Shown: positions 41,709 to 49,729 of the stretch, in pieces
How the letters are laid out: each line of letters starts with the position of its first letter
How positions within the stretch are numbered: position 1 is the first letter of the stretch
From: Frondihabitans sp. 762G35
GTDB taxonomy: Bacteria > Actinomycetota > Actinomycetes > Actinomycetales > Microbacteriaceae
Assembly: GCF_002074055.1 (NCBI RefSeq)
Contig: NZ_CP014619.1
Location: 1,240,001-1,304,000, forward strand
DNA length: 64,000 nt
Direction of reading: 5' to 3'
Notes under the pieces: generated by a model
What the model saw: only the letters and a program-made list of their open reading frames with translations
Told to the model about the DNA's origin: nothing
The model's database searches: none
Translations under genes and position numbers: made by a program

Positions 41709-42590
41709 TCACGACCAGAACGCCCGGACCTCCTCGGCACGGGCGGCGGCCTGAGCGCGACCGGCGAGTGCCGAGGGGATCCGGGTCGTCCCGGCCAGCG
41801 AGTTGGCGCCGAACGCCTGGAGGCTGGCCTCGTCGGCGCTGAGGACGAGCACGTCGGCCGACTCGGAGAGGGTCGAGACCGCGCGGTCGAGCTGCGGGCC
41901 GAGCGGGCTCGCGGGATCCTCGGGGCCGCAGGCGAGGACGAGCACGCGGTCGTAGTCGCGGGCGACGTCGGCGTTCGTCGCCGACCGGGCCCCGCCGTCG
42001 ACGTAGGTCGCGCCGTCGATCTCGACGGGCGGGAAGACGAGGGGGACGGAGCAGCTGGCGGCCACCGCGCGGAACAGCTCGACGCCGTCGGAGGCGTCGA
42101 TCACGCGGAAATCGCCCGTGTGGGCGTCGACGACGGTCACGCCGAGCGGCGCCTCCGGCCACCCGACGGCCGGCGGGAACTGCTGCGCCATCGTGGGCAG
42201 CAGCACGGACTCCGCGCCCTGGGCCGCGTCGACGGCGGCACGGCCGAGGCGTGCCCGGGCATCCTGCTCGCTCGTCGCTCCCGAGATCGCGGCGACGACG
42301 CGCTCGCGGAACGTCGACATGTCGGCCGGGGCGACCGACGGGTCGCCGGCGGGGAGGTCGGGGACCTCCTCCGAGATCTGCACCCGGTAGGTGGCCGGGA
42401 CCTGGCCGAAGCGCAGGATGCTGCCGGCCACCGAACCGGCGCTCGTCCCGATCACGAGATCGGCCCCGTCGACCGGGATGCCCTGCTCGAGGAGCTCCGC
42501 CAGCATGCCGAGATGCCAGGCGATGCCGGCGACTCCACCTCCCCCCAGGACGAGAGCGCGACGGGGGGACTCGAGGGGAGCACTGGTCAT
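41709..42590 (-). CDS. Patatin-like phospholipase
   Basis: A 293-residue patatin-family lipid acyl hydrolase. The oxyanion loop GGGGVAG (16-22), nucleophile Ser50 in GTSAGS and catalytic Asp198 in DGGARS are all present, so it should be active. It resembles the NTE/RssA-like bacterial group; it lacks a signal peptide and probably acts on membrane lipids or acyl esters from the cytoplasm. TAAGGT ends 6 bases before the ATG, implying a leaderless transcript. Confidence 0.9.
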   Translation of the reverse strand: MTSAPLESPRRALVLGGGGVAGIAWHLGMLAELLEQGIPVDGADLVIGTSAGSVAGSILRFGQVPATYRVQISEEVPDLPAGDPSVAPADMSTFRERVVAAISGATSEQDARARLGRAAVDAAQGAESVLLPTMAQQFPPAVGWPEAPLGVTVVDAHTGDFRVIDASDGVELFRAVAASCSVPLVFPPVEIDGATYVDGGARSATNADVARDYDRVLVLACGPEDPASPLGPQLDRAVSTLSESADVLVLSADEASLQAFGANSLAGTTRIPSALAGRAQAAARAEEVRAFWS

Positions 42591-42596
42591 TCCTCG

Positions 42597-42602
42597 ACCT
42601 TA
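42597..42602 (-). promoter_or_regulatory. -10 box of a leaderless promoter (patatin gene)
   Basis: TAAGGT on the minus strand ends exactly 6 bases before the ATG at 42590. Confidence 0.55.
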
Positions 42603-42737
42603 GTTCTTCCGTCCGACACGCGTTCCGTCTCCGGGATGACCTTCGCCGACGGTCAGCAGGATCGGGGCCGGTTCGTGCTTTGATGTCGGCGGGGGACGGC
42701 GATCCGGACCCCCAGGCCGACACGAAGGACTCCGACC

Positions 42738-43253
42738 ATGATCACCACCCGCCCCCTCGGCGCCGTCGCCGCGACGGCGGCCCTCGTCGCAGGCCTCGCC
42801 CTCACGCTGGCCGGCTGCACGGCCGTCGGCCCCGACGCCTCGCGCTCGTCCTCGGCCGCCGCCGGATCCTCCGCGCCCGCGTCGTCCGCGGCCGCGGCTC
42901 CGGCAGCCGGGTCGTCCTCGCAGACGAAAGCTCAGGCCTGCCAGATCCTCACGTCGTCGCTCAAGGACGTCTCGACGCGCATGTCGTCCTCCTACGAGAC
43001 GCTCGCGAAGGACCCGAAGGCCGCTGCGGCCGTCCTGAACGAGCTGTCGTCCACGCTCGACGGAGCCGTTGCGAAGGTGTCGAACGTCGACGTGCGCTCC
43101 TCCGCCGACAAGGCGAACACCGACCTGAAGGCGTTCGTCTCCACCGTCCAGGCGGCCGTCTCCGACCCGTCGGCGACCTCCGCCGCGAAGGTGCAGTCGC
43201 AGGCCGGAAAGATCCAGGCCGACTTCCAGGAGATCGGGACCGCCTGCGCGTAG
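42738..43253 (+). CDS. Hypothetical lipoprotein
   Basis: A 171-residue lipoprotein: signal peptide with lipobox LAGC and Cys27 as the lipidated residue, a Ser/Ala-rich linker (about 30-62), then a helical domain (KAQACQILTSSLKDVSTRMSSSYETLAKDPKAAAAVLNEL through IQADFQEIGTACA) closed by two cysteines, Cys68 and Cys170, likely a disulfide. This helical-bundle type is common in actinobacterial lipoproteins of unknown function. GAAGGA precedes the ATG. Monocistronic. Confidence 0.85.
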   Translation: MITTRPLGAVAATAALVAGLALTLAGCTAVGPDASRSSSAAAGSSAPASSAAAAPAAGSSSQTKAQACQILTSSLKDVSTRMSSSYETLAKDPKAAAAVLNELSSTLDGAVAKVSNVDVRSSADKANTDLKAFVSTVQAAVSDPSATSAAKVQSQAGKIQADFQEIGTACA

Positions 43254-43355
43254 CGCGGGAGCGGCGAGTCCTCCACCGGCGCGGCGGGCGGCGGTCTCCT
43301 CGCCGGGACCGTCGTCATGTCGGTCCGACCGCTCTGGACCGGCCAGGATCGCAGG

Positions 43356-44276
43356 ATGCCATCGCCCCTGCTCCGCACCTCCGACCTCGTCCTCGCCGAC
43401 CTCGACGACTCCGCCCTGAGGAGCGCTGCTCGTCGCGGAGAGATGCACCGCATCGTCCGCGGGGCCTATCTCCCTGCCGCGGACTGGGCCGCGCTCTCGG
43501 CCCGTGGGCGCTACGCCGAGGTCGTCCGCGCCCGGGCCGAGCGGCTCGGACCGCGGCTCGTCCTGAGCCACGACTCCGCGGCGGTGCTGTGGGGGTATCC
43601 GACGCTCGACCCGTGGCCCCCCGAGGTACACGCGCGGCATCGGGGACGGAGCACGGGGAAGCGGACCGCGACACTGGTCGTGCATCCTGCGCCCCCGTCG
43701 CTCGAGTCCGTGGACGTCGACGGGTTTCCGTGCACAACGGCCGCTCGCACGTCCGTCGATCTGGCGCTGGCCGGAGGCTTCGCTCGGGGTGTCCTCGCGT
43801 TCGACCACGCCCTCCGCGCGGGGATCGCGACGCGGCAGGAGTGCCGCGACCTGCTCGCCAGGCAGCCCCGCGCGCGGAACGGTCGGAACGCGCGCGTCGC
43901 CCTCGACCTCGCGACGCCTGCGTCGGAGTCGCCGGGGGAGTCGATCAGTCGAGCGGCGCTGCACGAGGCGGGCTTCGAGGCGCCCGAGCTCCAGCGGACG
44001 TTCGCCTGGGGGAACGGCCGGGCGTACCGGGTCGATTTCTGGTGGCCGTCGGTCGGCGTCGTCGGCGAGTTCGACGGCGAGGTGAAGTACCTCGACGAGG
44101 CGCTTCGCCGTGGACTCTCGGCGGAACGGGTCGTCCTCGAGGAGAAAAGGCGCGAGGACGCTCTGCGCGCGCATCCGGAGGTCCGCGGTCTCGTCCGCTG
44201 GGACTACGCCACCGCGCGGTCGCCGCAGAGGCTGGCCGCGGTGCTCCGGGCGGCCGGCGTTCCCCGTCGTCGCTGA
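43356..44276 (+). CDS. AbiEi/DUF559-like protein (putative antitoxin-type regulator)
   Basis: A 306-residue protein of the actinobacterial type annotated AbiEi antitoxin domain or DUF559. The N-terminus (LDDSALRSAARRGEMHRIVRGAYLPAADW) is the AbiEi-like winged-helix opening; the middle carries SHDSAAVLWGYPTLD; the C-terminus has a restriction-endonuclease-like segment (YRVDFWWPSVGVVGEFDGEVKYLDEAL, then VLEEKRREDALRAHPEVRGLVRWDYA) as in Vsr/DUF559 proteins. No AbiEii toxin gene is adjacent, so the antitoxin role is doubtful. The start could also be the ATG at 43317. A GCAGGAT heptamer overlaps the chosen start. Confidence 0.75.
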   Translation: MPSPLLRTSDLVLADLDDSALRSAARRGEMHRIVRGAYLPAADWAALSARGRYAEVVRARAERLGPRLVLSHDSAAVLWGYPTLDPWPPEVHARHRGRSTGKRTATLVVHPAPPSLESVDVDGFPCTTAARTSVDLALAGGFARGVLAFDHALRAGIATRQECRDLLARQPRARNGRNARVALDLATPASESPGESISRAALHEAGFEAPELQRTFAWGNGRAYRVDFWWPSVGVVGEFDGEVKYLDEALRRGLSAERVVLEEKRREDALRAHPEVRGLVRWDYATARSPQRLAAVLRAAGVPRRR

Positions 44277-44277
44277 C

Positions 44278-44406
44278 GTGCACCCCCGTCCGGCTCGGCC
44301 GCACCCCCGTCCGGCCGAGCCGCACCCCCATCCGGGCGAGGCGCACCCCTCTCCGGGCGAGGAACCCGCCCGCGGGAGGGTTCCTCGCCCCGTGAGGGGG
44401 TGCGGC
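44278..44406. repeat. 21-bp tandem repeats followed by an inverted copy
   Basis: Four units of 21 bases, with GCACCCC starting at 44280, 44301, 44322 and 44343, each followed by TCCGG and a GAG or CGA end. The last unit (GCGCACCCC, then CGAGGAACCC, 44341-44367) is mirrored by GGGTTCCTCG, then GGGGGTGCGGC (to 44406), giving a long hairpin with a GCCCGCGG loop. It lies between the AbiEi-like gene and the end of the convergent ligase gene. Confidence 0.8.
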
Positions 44407-44471
44407 TCACGTGGCCCGCGAGCCGGGTGGGCAGCAGGAGGCGGGCGTGAGGCGCGCCGGCAGCCAGCGGC

Positions 44472-46067
44472 TCAGCTGGCGGGGGCAGGAGCCGGGGCGA
44501 ACTCGGCGACCAGCTCGCGCTTCAGCACCTTGCCGCTCGCCCCGATGGGGAACGCCTCCAGGACGTGCACGACGCGCGGGAACTTGTACGCGGCGAGGTG
44601 CTCCCGCACGAACGCGATGAGGTCCGCCTCGTCGACGGTCTCGCCGGGTCGGGCGATGACGGCGGCGTGCACCTCCTGGCCGTGGAGGTCGTCCGGCACC
44701 CCGAAGACGGCGGCGTTGGCCACGGCTCCGTGCCGCATGATGACGTTCTCGACCTCGCTCGGGTACACGTTGTAGCCGTTGCGCACGATCATGTCCTTCT
44801 TGCGGTCGAGGATCGTCACGAGCCCCTCGTCGTCCTTGCAGCCGAGGTCGCCGGTGTGGAACCAGCCGTCGACCATGGCGGCGTCGGTCGCCTCTGGCCG
44901 GCCGAGGTACCCCTTCATCAGGTTGTGGCCGCGGATGACGATCTCGCCGAGCTCGCCGTGCGGCAGGAACTCGACGGTGTCCTCGACGTCGGGGTTCGCG
45001 ATCTCCACGTCGACACCCCAGATCGCCTTGCCGATCGTCCCCGGACGGGGATCGGCGATGTCGTTCACCGTCGCCACCGGGCTCGTCTCGGTGAGGCCGT
45101 AGCCCTCCTGCACGACCGTGTCGAAGGTGGCCTGGAAGCGCTCGAGGACGGCCACGGGGAGCGCGGAGCCGCCCGACACGCAGTAGCGGAGGGGCGGACG
45201 GACGTCCGTCGCTCCTGCCGCCTGGAGGAGGCCGATGTACATCGTGGGCACGGCGGTGAAGATGGTCACGCCGTGCTCGACCATGAGCTGCAGGGCCTGC
45301 TGAGGGTCGAACTTCGGCAGGAGCACGATCGACGCACCGCGCCGGAACACCGTGTTGAGCACGGCCGTCTGCCCGAAGGCGTGGAAGAAGGGCAGGCCGC
45401 CGAACACGACGTCGTCGACGCGCATGTCGGCGCAGTCGATCAGTTCGGCGCTGACCTGCTCGATCATCGCGAGGTGCGAGCCGACGGCGCCCTTGGGGTG
45501 GCCGGTGGTGCCCGACGTGTACAGGATCGTGGCCGAGGCGAGCGGGCTGACCGACTCGTAGCGCTCGATGGGCGCGGCGTGCGCGGCCTCCACCTCGAGG
45601 CGGTCGACCGGGACGGGCGTGGGCGCGTCGGCCGGCAGGAGCACGGACACGACGGGGACGCCCGCGGCGGTCGCGGCCGGAAGCGCCTCGGCGAGCTGCG
45701 GGGCCGCGACGATGGCGAGCGTCGCACCGGAGTCGCGGAGCACGTACTCGATCTCCTCCGCCTTGAAGAGCAGGTGGATCGGCACCACGACGGCGCCGAG
45801 CGCGAGGACGGCGTAGTACGTGCGTGCGAAGTCGGGCACGTTGGGGACGATGATCGCCACGCGGTCTCCGCGGCCGATGCCCCGTGCACGGAGGGCACCG
45901 GCGTAGGCGCGGGTCTCGTCCCAGAGCTGTCCGTAGCTGGTCGTCATCCCGGCGAAGTGGAGGGCGGGCCGGTCGCGGTGGCGGGTGGCGCTCTCGCTGA
46001 GGATCGCCGCGATCGAGAGGGTGCCGAGGCCGGGGCCGTCGAGGAGCTCCTGGGTGGTGAACGTCAT
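44472..46067 (-). CDS. Acyl-CoA ligase (AMP-forming, FadD-like)
   Basis: A 531-residue member of the ANL superfamily. The P-loop YTSGTTGHPKGA is at 183-194, the A5 motif EGYGLTETSP and adenylate motif WFHTGDLG follow, then the hinge DRKKDMI and the C-terminal catalytic Lys513 (GASGKVLKREL). It activates a carboxylic acid, probably fatty or aryl-alkanoic, to its CoA thioester. AAAGGAA lies 8 bases before the ATG. It is the third gene of the minus-strand TetR-thioesterase-ligase operon, divergent from acyl-CoA dehydrogenase and thiolase genes, so it supplies that pathway. Confidence 0.9.
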   Translation of the reverse strand: MTFTTQELLDGPGLGTLSIAAILSESATRHRDRPALHFAGMTTSYGQLWDETRAYAGALRARGIGRGDRVAIIVPNVPDFARTYYAVLALGAVVVPIHLLFKAEEIEYVLRDSGATLAIVAAPQLAEALPAATAAGVPVVSVLLPADAPTPVPVDRLEVEAAHAAPIERYESVSPLASATILYTSGTTGHPKGAVGSHLAMIEQVSAELIDCADMRVDDVVFGGLPFFHAFGQTAVLNTVFRRGASIVLLPKFDPQQALQLMVEHGVTIFTAVPTMYIGLLQAAGATDVRPPLRYCVSGGSALPVAVLERFQATFDTVVQEGYGLTETSPVATVNDIADPRPGTIGKAIWGVDVEIANPDVEDTVEFLPHGELGEIVIRGHNLMKGYLGRPEATDAAMVDGWFHTGDLGCKDDEGLVTILDRKKDMIVRNGYNVYPSEVENVIMRHGAVANAAVFGVPDDLHGQEVHAAVIARPGETVDEADLIAFVREHLAAYKFPRVVHVLEAFPIGASGKVLKRELVAEFAPAPAPAS

Positions 46068-46116
46068 CGTTCGTTCCTTTCGTGAAGGGGGTGAGGCGCG
46101 GGCTGCGGCGCGCGCG

Positions 46117-46563
46117 TCAGGGCTGGGGGACCGCGAACTCGCTCTCGATGGCGATGCGGATGCCGGTCGGGATGGGGACGGTGCTCCTGCGGTCGGTGCG
46201 GTCGACGAAGACCGTGACGAACTCGCCGCGGGCGAGGTCCGTGCCGTCGGAGGCCCGCAGGATGCGCGGGGCCCAGACGACGCTGGTCGTCCCGATCCGG
46301 CTGACGGCCAGCTCGACGGCGATCTCCTCGGGGAAGCCCGCGGAGGCGAGGAACTGGCACGACGACGCCACGCACACGCCGATCGCGGGACCGGCGAGGG
46401 GGTCGAGCCCGGCCTCCTCGATCATCCACGTGTTGATGACCGTGTCCATGGCCTGGTAGTACACCGTGTTGTTGAGGTGGCCGTACATGTCGTTGTCGTT
46501 CCAGCGCGTGGGCACCGTGCGGCGGTAGGCCGGGACGCGGAAATCGGAGGTGTCGGTGGTCAT
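46117..46563 (-). CDS. Acyl-CoA thioesterase (hot-dog fold, YbgC/FcbC-like)
   Basis: A 148-residue 4-hydroxybenzoyl-CoA thioesterase-type protein. TRWNDNDMYGHLNNTVYYQAMDTVINTW (about 19-46) is the family signature, with Asp23 or Asp25 as candidate catalytic residue and His28-Leu-Asn-Asn following. It overlaps the TetR stop as ATGA, so translation is coupled, and precedes the acyl-CoA ligase. It probably frees CoA from stalled acyl-CoAs of the pathway. Confidence 0.88.
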   Translation of the reverse strand: MTTDTSDFRVPAYRRTVPTRWNDNDMYGHLNNTVYYQAMDTVINTWMIEEAGLDPLAGPAIGVCVASSCQFLASAGFPEEIAVELAVSRIGTTSVVWAPRILRASDGTDLARGEFVTVFVDRTDRRSTVPIPTGIRIAIESEFAVPQP

Positions 46564-47201
46564 GGCTCCCTCAGGACGTACTCGAAGGCGGCCCGGGCGC
46601 GCTCCGCGCTCGGCGTCTCGCCCGTGATCAGGTCGGCGTAGGTGAACGACTCGGAGATGCGGACGAGAAGGTAGGCGAGGTCGTGCACGGTGAGGGCGAA
46701 GTGCATCGTGCCCCTTCCGACCTCGATCTCGAGCATCGCCTCGACGGCGGCGAGGTAGCGCTGCTGGACCTGGGAGTCCTTCGTCGTCAGCAGGCGGAGC
46801 GCTCTGGCCGGCTCGCGCTTGAGGAAGCCCTGGAAGTAGGGCGCCTCGATCAGCGTCGCGACGAAATCGCCCAGGATGCCCGTGATCCGCGCCGCGCCCG
46901 TGAGCGTCGTCGCCCGCTCGATGCGCGTCAGCGTCGGCTCGGCGAGCGACCAGAGGACCTCGCTGAGGACCGCGTCGCGGTTGCCGAGCCAGCGGAAGAG
47001 CGACGTGCGGTCGATGCCCAGCGACGCGGCGAGGACGTTCGAGTCGACGCGTTCGCCGGCGAGGAAGGTTCGGCGCGCGAGGACGAACGCCCGGACGGTG
47101 TCGGGGTGGGTGCCCGCAGCCAGGCGCGACGCGAGCTCGGACGGCACCCGCGCTGTGGCGGTCGCCGCGCACGAGGCGGCGGGTGCGGTCTGCATCGACA
47201 T
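46560..47201 (-). CDS. TetR-family regulator, QsdR type
   Basis: A 213-residue TetR protein. The HTH is at about residues 52-80 (VDSNVLAASLGIDRTSLFRWLGNRDAVLSEVLWSL); F-R-W-L-G-N-R-D is typical of the QsdR group. The C-terminal domain (FQGFLKREPARALRLLTTKDSQVQQRYLAAVEAMLEIEVGRG, AYLLVRISESFTYADLITGE) fits that family too. QsdR controls a lactone-degrading operon in Rhodococcus; here the neighbours are acyl-CoA enzymes, so an acyl-CoA or lactone-like ligand is plausible. A TAGAGT box ends 6 bases before the ATG. The dyad at 47233-47256 lies between it and the divergent dehydrogenase. Confidence 0.87.
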   Translation of the reverse strand: MSMQTAPAASCAATATARVPSELASRLAAGTHPDTVRAFVLARRTFLAGERVDSNVLAASLGIDRTSLFRWLGNRDAVLSEVLWSLAEPTLTRIERATTLTGAARITGILGDFVATLIEAPYFQGFLKREPARALRLLTTKDSQVQQRYLAAVEAMLEIEVGRGTMHFALTVHDLAYLLVRISESFTYADLITGETPSAERARAAFEYVLREP

Positions 47202-47207
47202 GCCAGC

Positions 47208-47213
47208 ACTCTA
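47208..47213 (-). promoter_or_regulatory. -10 box of a leaderless promoter (tetR)
   Basis: TAGAGT on the minus strand ends exactly 6 bases before the ATG at 47201. Confidence 0.55.
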
Positions 47214-47232
47214 CGTCTCAGGATTCTCCCTG

Positions 47233-47256
47233 TGCAACATTTTGGAAAACGATGCA
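47233..47256. promoter_or_regulatory. Dyad in the tetR/acyl-CoA dehydrogenase divergent region, candidate operator
   Basis: TGCAACATTTTG and GAAAACGATGCA form a 24-bp imperfect palindrome (outer TGCA pairs, inner TTTT/AAAA pairs). It is the only AT-rich patch in the region and covers the -35 area of tetR and the upstream region of the dehydrogenase operon, which suits autoregulated TetR control of both sides. Confidence 0.6.
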
Positions 47257-47302
47257 TGATGGAGGCATCGGTTGTCTCACATCGATCAATGGAGCTCAGA
47301 AA

Positions 47303-48496
47303 ATGACCGTCAGCACCCACGTGAAGAATCTCTCTTCCGACTTCTACTTCGTCCAGGACTCCCTCACCGACCGGGAGAACGAGTCCATCCACGACCTCCG
47401 CGACTACTTCGACTCGGAGGTCGCCCCCATCGCCGACGACTACTGGGAGCGCGCCGAGTTCCCCATGCAGGTCATCAAGCCGATGGCCGCGCTGGGCGCC
47501 TACGGGCCGCTCTGGGAGGAGTCGCGCCTCTTCGAGAACAGCGCGCGCTACCGCGGCTGGGCCGCCCTCGAGTCCGGTCGCGTCGACGCCGGCGTCAGCA
47601 CCTTCATCGGTGTGCAGTCCGGTCTCGCGATGGGGTCGATCGGCGTGGCCGGGAGCCCGGAGCAGCGGGCCGAGTGGCTGCCCAAGCTCGCGTCGGGTGA
47701 CCTGATCGCCGCGTTCGGGCTCACGGAGCCCCTCTCCGGCTCCGACTCCTCGGGCGGCCTCAGCACCTCAGCGACCCGCAAGGGCGACACCTGGATCCTG
47801 AACGGCGCCAAGCGCTGGATCGGGAACGCCACGTTCGCCGACGTCGTCGTCATCTGGGCGCGCGACACCGCCGACGGCCAGGTCAAGGGCTTCCTCGTCA
47901 CCCGCGACACCCCCGGCTTCGTCACCAGCAAGATCGAGCACAAGCAGGCGCTCCGCTCCGTGCAGAACGCCGACATCGTCCTCACCGACGTCGAGGTCCC
48001 GGAGGAGCGCCGGCTCCAGAACGCCAACTCGTTCAAGGACACCGCCCAGGTGCTCCGCCTCACCCGGGCCGACGTCGCCTGGCAGGCCGTGGGCAACTCT
48101 ATCGGTGCCTACGAGGCCGCCGTCAAGTACACCCTCGAGCGCGAGCAGTTCGGCAAGAAGCTCTCCTCGTTCCAGCTCGTGCAGGACCTCCTCGCGCGCT
48201 GCCTCGGCAACATCTCCGCCAGCATCGCCCTGTGCATGCAGACGTCGCAGCTCCTCGACGAGGGGCGCCAGAGCGACGCCCACTCCGCCATGGCCAAGTC
48301 GTTCGCGACCAGCAGGATGCGCGAGACCGTCGCCTGGTCGCGCGAGGTGATGGGCGGCAACGGCATCGTCCTCGAGTACGGCGTCGCCCGCCGCTTCGCC
48401 GACGCGGAGGCCCTGTACTCCTACGAGGGCACCCGCGAGATGAACTCCCTCATCGTGGGCCGTGCCATCACCGGCAAGAGCGCGTTCGTCTCATGA
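47303..48496 (+). CDS. Acyl-CoA dehydrogenase (glutaryl-CoA dehydrogenase-like group)
   Basis: A 397-residue flavoprotein. The three domains of the family are recognisable: N-terminal helices, the beta domain with FGLTEPLSGSDSSG and GAKRWIGNATFADVVVIWA, and the C-terminal helices with LEREQFGKKLSSFQLVQDLLARCL and MGGNGIVLEYGVARRFADAEALYSYEGTREMNSLIVGRAITG. Glu375 (SYEGT) is the catalytic base of the GCDH-type position. It makes 2-enoyl-CoA, passing electrons to ETF. GGAG lies 8 bases before the ATG. It opens the operon with thiolase and Zn-ADH, divergent from the QsdR gene. Confidence 0.9.
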   Translation: MTVSTHVKNLSSDFYFVQDSLTDRENESIHDLRDYFDSEVAPIADDYWERAEFPMQVIKPMAALGAYGPLWEESRLFENSARYRGWAALESGRVDAGVSTFIGVQSGLAMGSIGVAGSPEQRAEWLPKLASGDLIAAFGLTEPLSGSDSSGGLSTSATRKGDTWILNGAKRWIGNATFADVVVIWARDTADGQVKGFLVTRDTPGFVTSKIEHKQALRSVQNADIVLTDVEVPEERRLQNANSFKDTAQVLRLTRADVAWQAVGNSIGAYEAAVKYTLEREQFGKKLSSFQLVQDLLARCLGNISASIALCMQTSQLLDEGRQSDAHSAMAKSFATSRMRETVAWSREVMGGNGIVLEYGVARRFADAEALYSYEGTREMNSLIVGRAITGKSAFVS

Positions 48497-49719
48497 CCGA
48501 GGCCGTCATCGTCGCGACCGCCCGCACGCCGATCGGTCGCGCGTTCAAGGGATCCCTGCGCGAGATGCGCGCCGACGACCTCGCGTCGTTCATCGTCCGG
48601 GACGTCCTCGACCGGGTGCCGGAACTCGACCCGCGCGAGATCGGCGACCTGATGATGGGCTGCGGCATGCCCGGCGGCGAGCAGGGCATGAACATCGCCC
48701 GCATCGTGGCCGTCGCCCTCGGCTACGACTTCCTGCCGGGGACGACCGTCAACCGCTACTGCTCGTCGAGCCTGCAGACGACCCGCATGGCGTTCCACGC
48801 CATCAAGGCGGGGGAGGGCGACGCGTTCATCTCCGCCGGCGTCGAGTCGGTCTCGGGCGCGCGCCGCGGCTCCAGCGACTACATCCCCGGTGAGGACCTC
48901 ACCAACCCGCTGTTCCACGACGCCGTCGCCCGCGCGGCGAAGCGCCAGGAGGGCGGCCAGGGGGTCTGGCGCGATCCCCGCGAGGACGGCGAACTCCCCG
49001 ACCCCTACATCGCGATGGGCGAGACGGCCGAGAACGTCGCCGGGCTCATGGGCGTCACCCGGAGCGACCAGGACGAATTCGCGGCGCTCAGCCAGAACCG
49101 CGCCGAGCAGGCCATCGCCGACGGCTTCTGGGCCCGCGAGATCACGCCGATCACGCTGCCCGACGGGAGTGTCGTGTCGGTCGACGACGGGCCGCGGGCC
49201 GGAGTGACGGTCGAGACCCTCTCGTCGCTCAACCCCGTGTTCCGCCCCGACGGCACGATCACGGCCGGGAACGCCTGCCCGCTCAACGACGGTGCCGCCG
49301 CCGTCGTGATCATGAGCGACACGCGGGCCGCCGAGCTCGGACTCACCCCGCTGGCGCGAATCGTGTCGACGGGCGTCACCGGGCTCTCCCCCGAGATCAT
49401 GGGTCTCGGCCCGGTCGAGGCCTCTCGTCAGGCGCTCGCTCGCGCCGGCATGACGATCGACGACATCGACCTGGTCGAGATCAACGAGGCGTTCGCCGCC
49501 CAGGTGATCCCGTCCGCGCGCGAGCTGGGTGTCTCCTACGACAAGCTCAACGTGCACGGGGGCGCGATCGCGGTCGGCCACCCGTTCGGCATGACCGGGG
49601 CGCGGATCACCGGGACGCTCCTCAACGGTCTCCGCACGAAGGACGCCCAGTTCGGCCTCGAGACGATGTGCGTCGGGGGCGGGCAGGGCATGGCGATGAT
49701 CGTCGAGCGCCTCTCGTGA
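48493..49719 (+). CDS. Acetyl-CoA C-acyltransferase (thiolase)
   Basis: A 408-residue thiolase with nucleophile Cys90 (NRYCSSSLQT), GHPFGMTG histidine and the C-terminal CVGGGQG cysteine. Cleaves 3-ketoacyl-CoA in the acyl-CoA catabolic cluster. The ATG overlaps the dehydrogenase stop as ATGA. It is distinct from the pcaF thiolase (shared family motifs only, with GMTG rather than GASG after the histidine). Confidence 0.92.
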   Translation: MTEAVIVATARTPIGRAFKGSLREMRADDLASFIVRDVLDRVPELDPREIGDLMMGCGMPGGEQGMNIARIVAVALGYDFLPGTTVNRYCSSSLQTTRMAFHAIKAGEGDAFISAGVESVSGARRGSSDYIPGEDLTNPLFHDAVARAAKRQEGGQGVWRDPREDGELPDPYIAMGETAENVAGLMGVTRSDQDEFAALSQNRAEQAIADGFWAREITPITLPDGSVVSVDDGPRAGVTVETLSSLNPVFRPDGTITAGNACPLNDGAAAVVIMSDTRAAELGLTPLARIVSTGVTGLSPEIMGLGPVEASRQALARAGMTIDDIDLVEINEAFAAQVIPSARELGVSYDKLNVHGGAIAVGHPFGMTGARITGTLLNGLRTKDAQFGLETMCVGGGQGMAMIVERLS

Positions 49720-49729
49720 GGTGCCGTTC

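Noticed and set aside
44278-44406. Possible CRISPR array
   Set aside because: Only four 21-bp units occur head to tail without spacers, no cas genes are near, and the last unit folds with an inverted copy.
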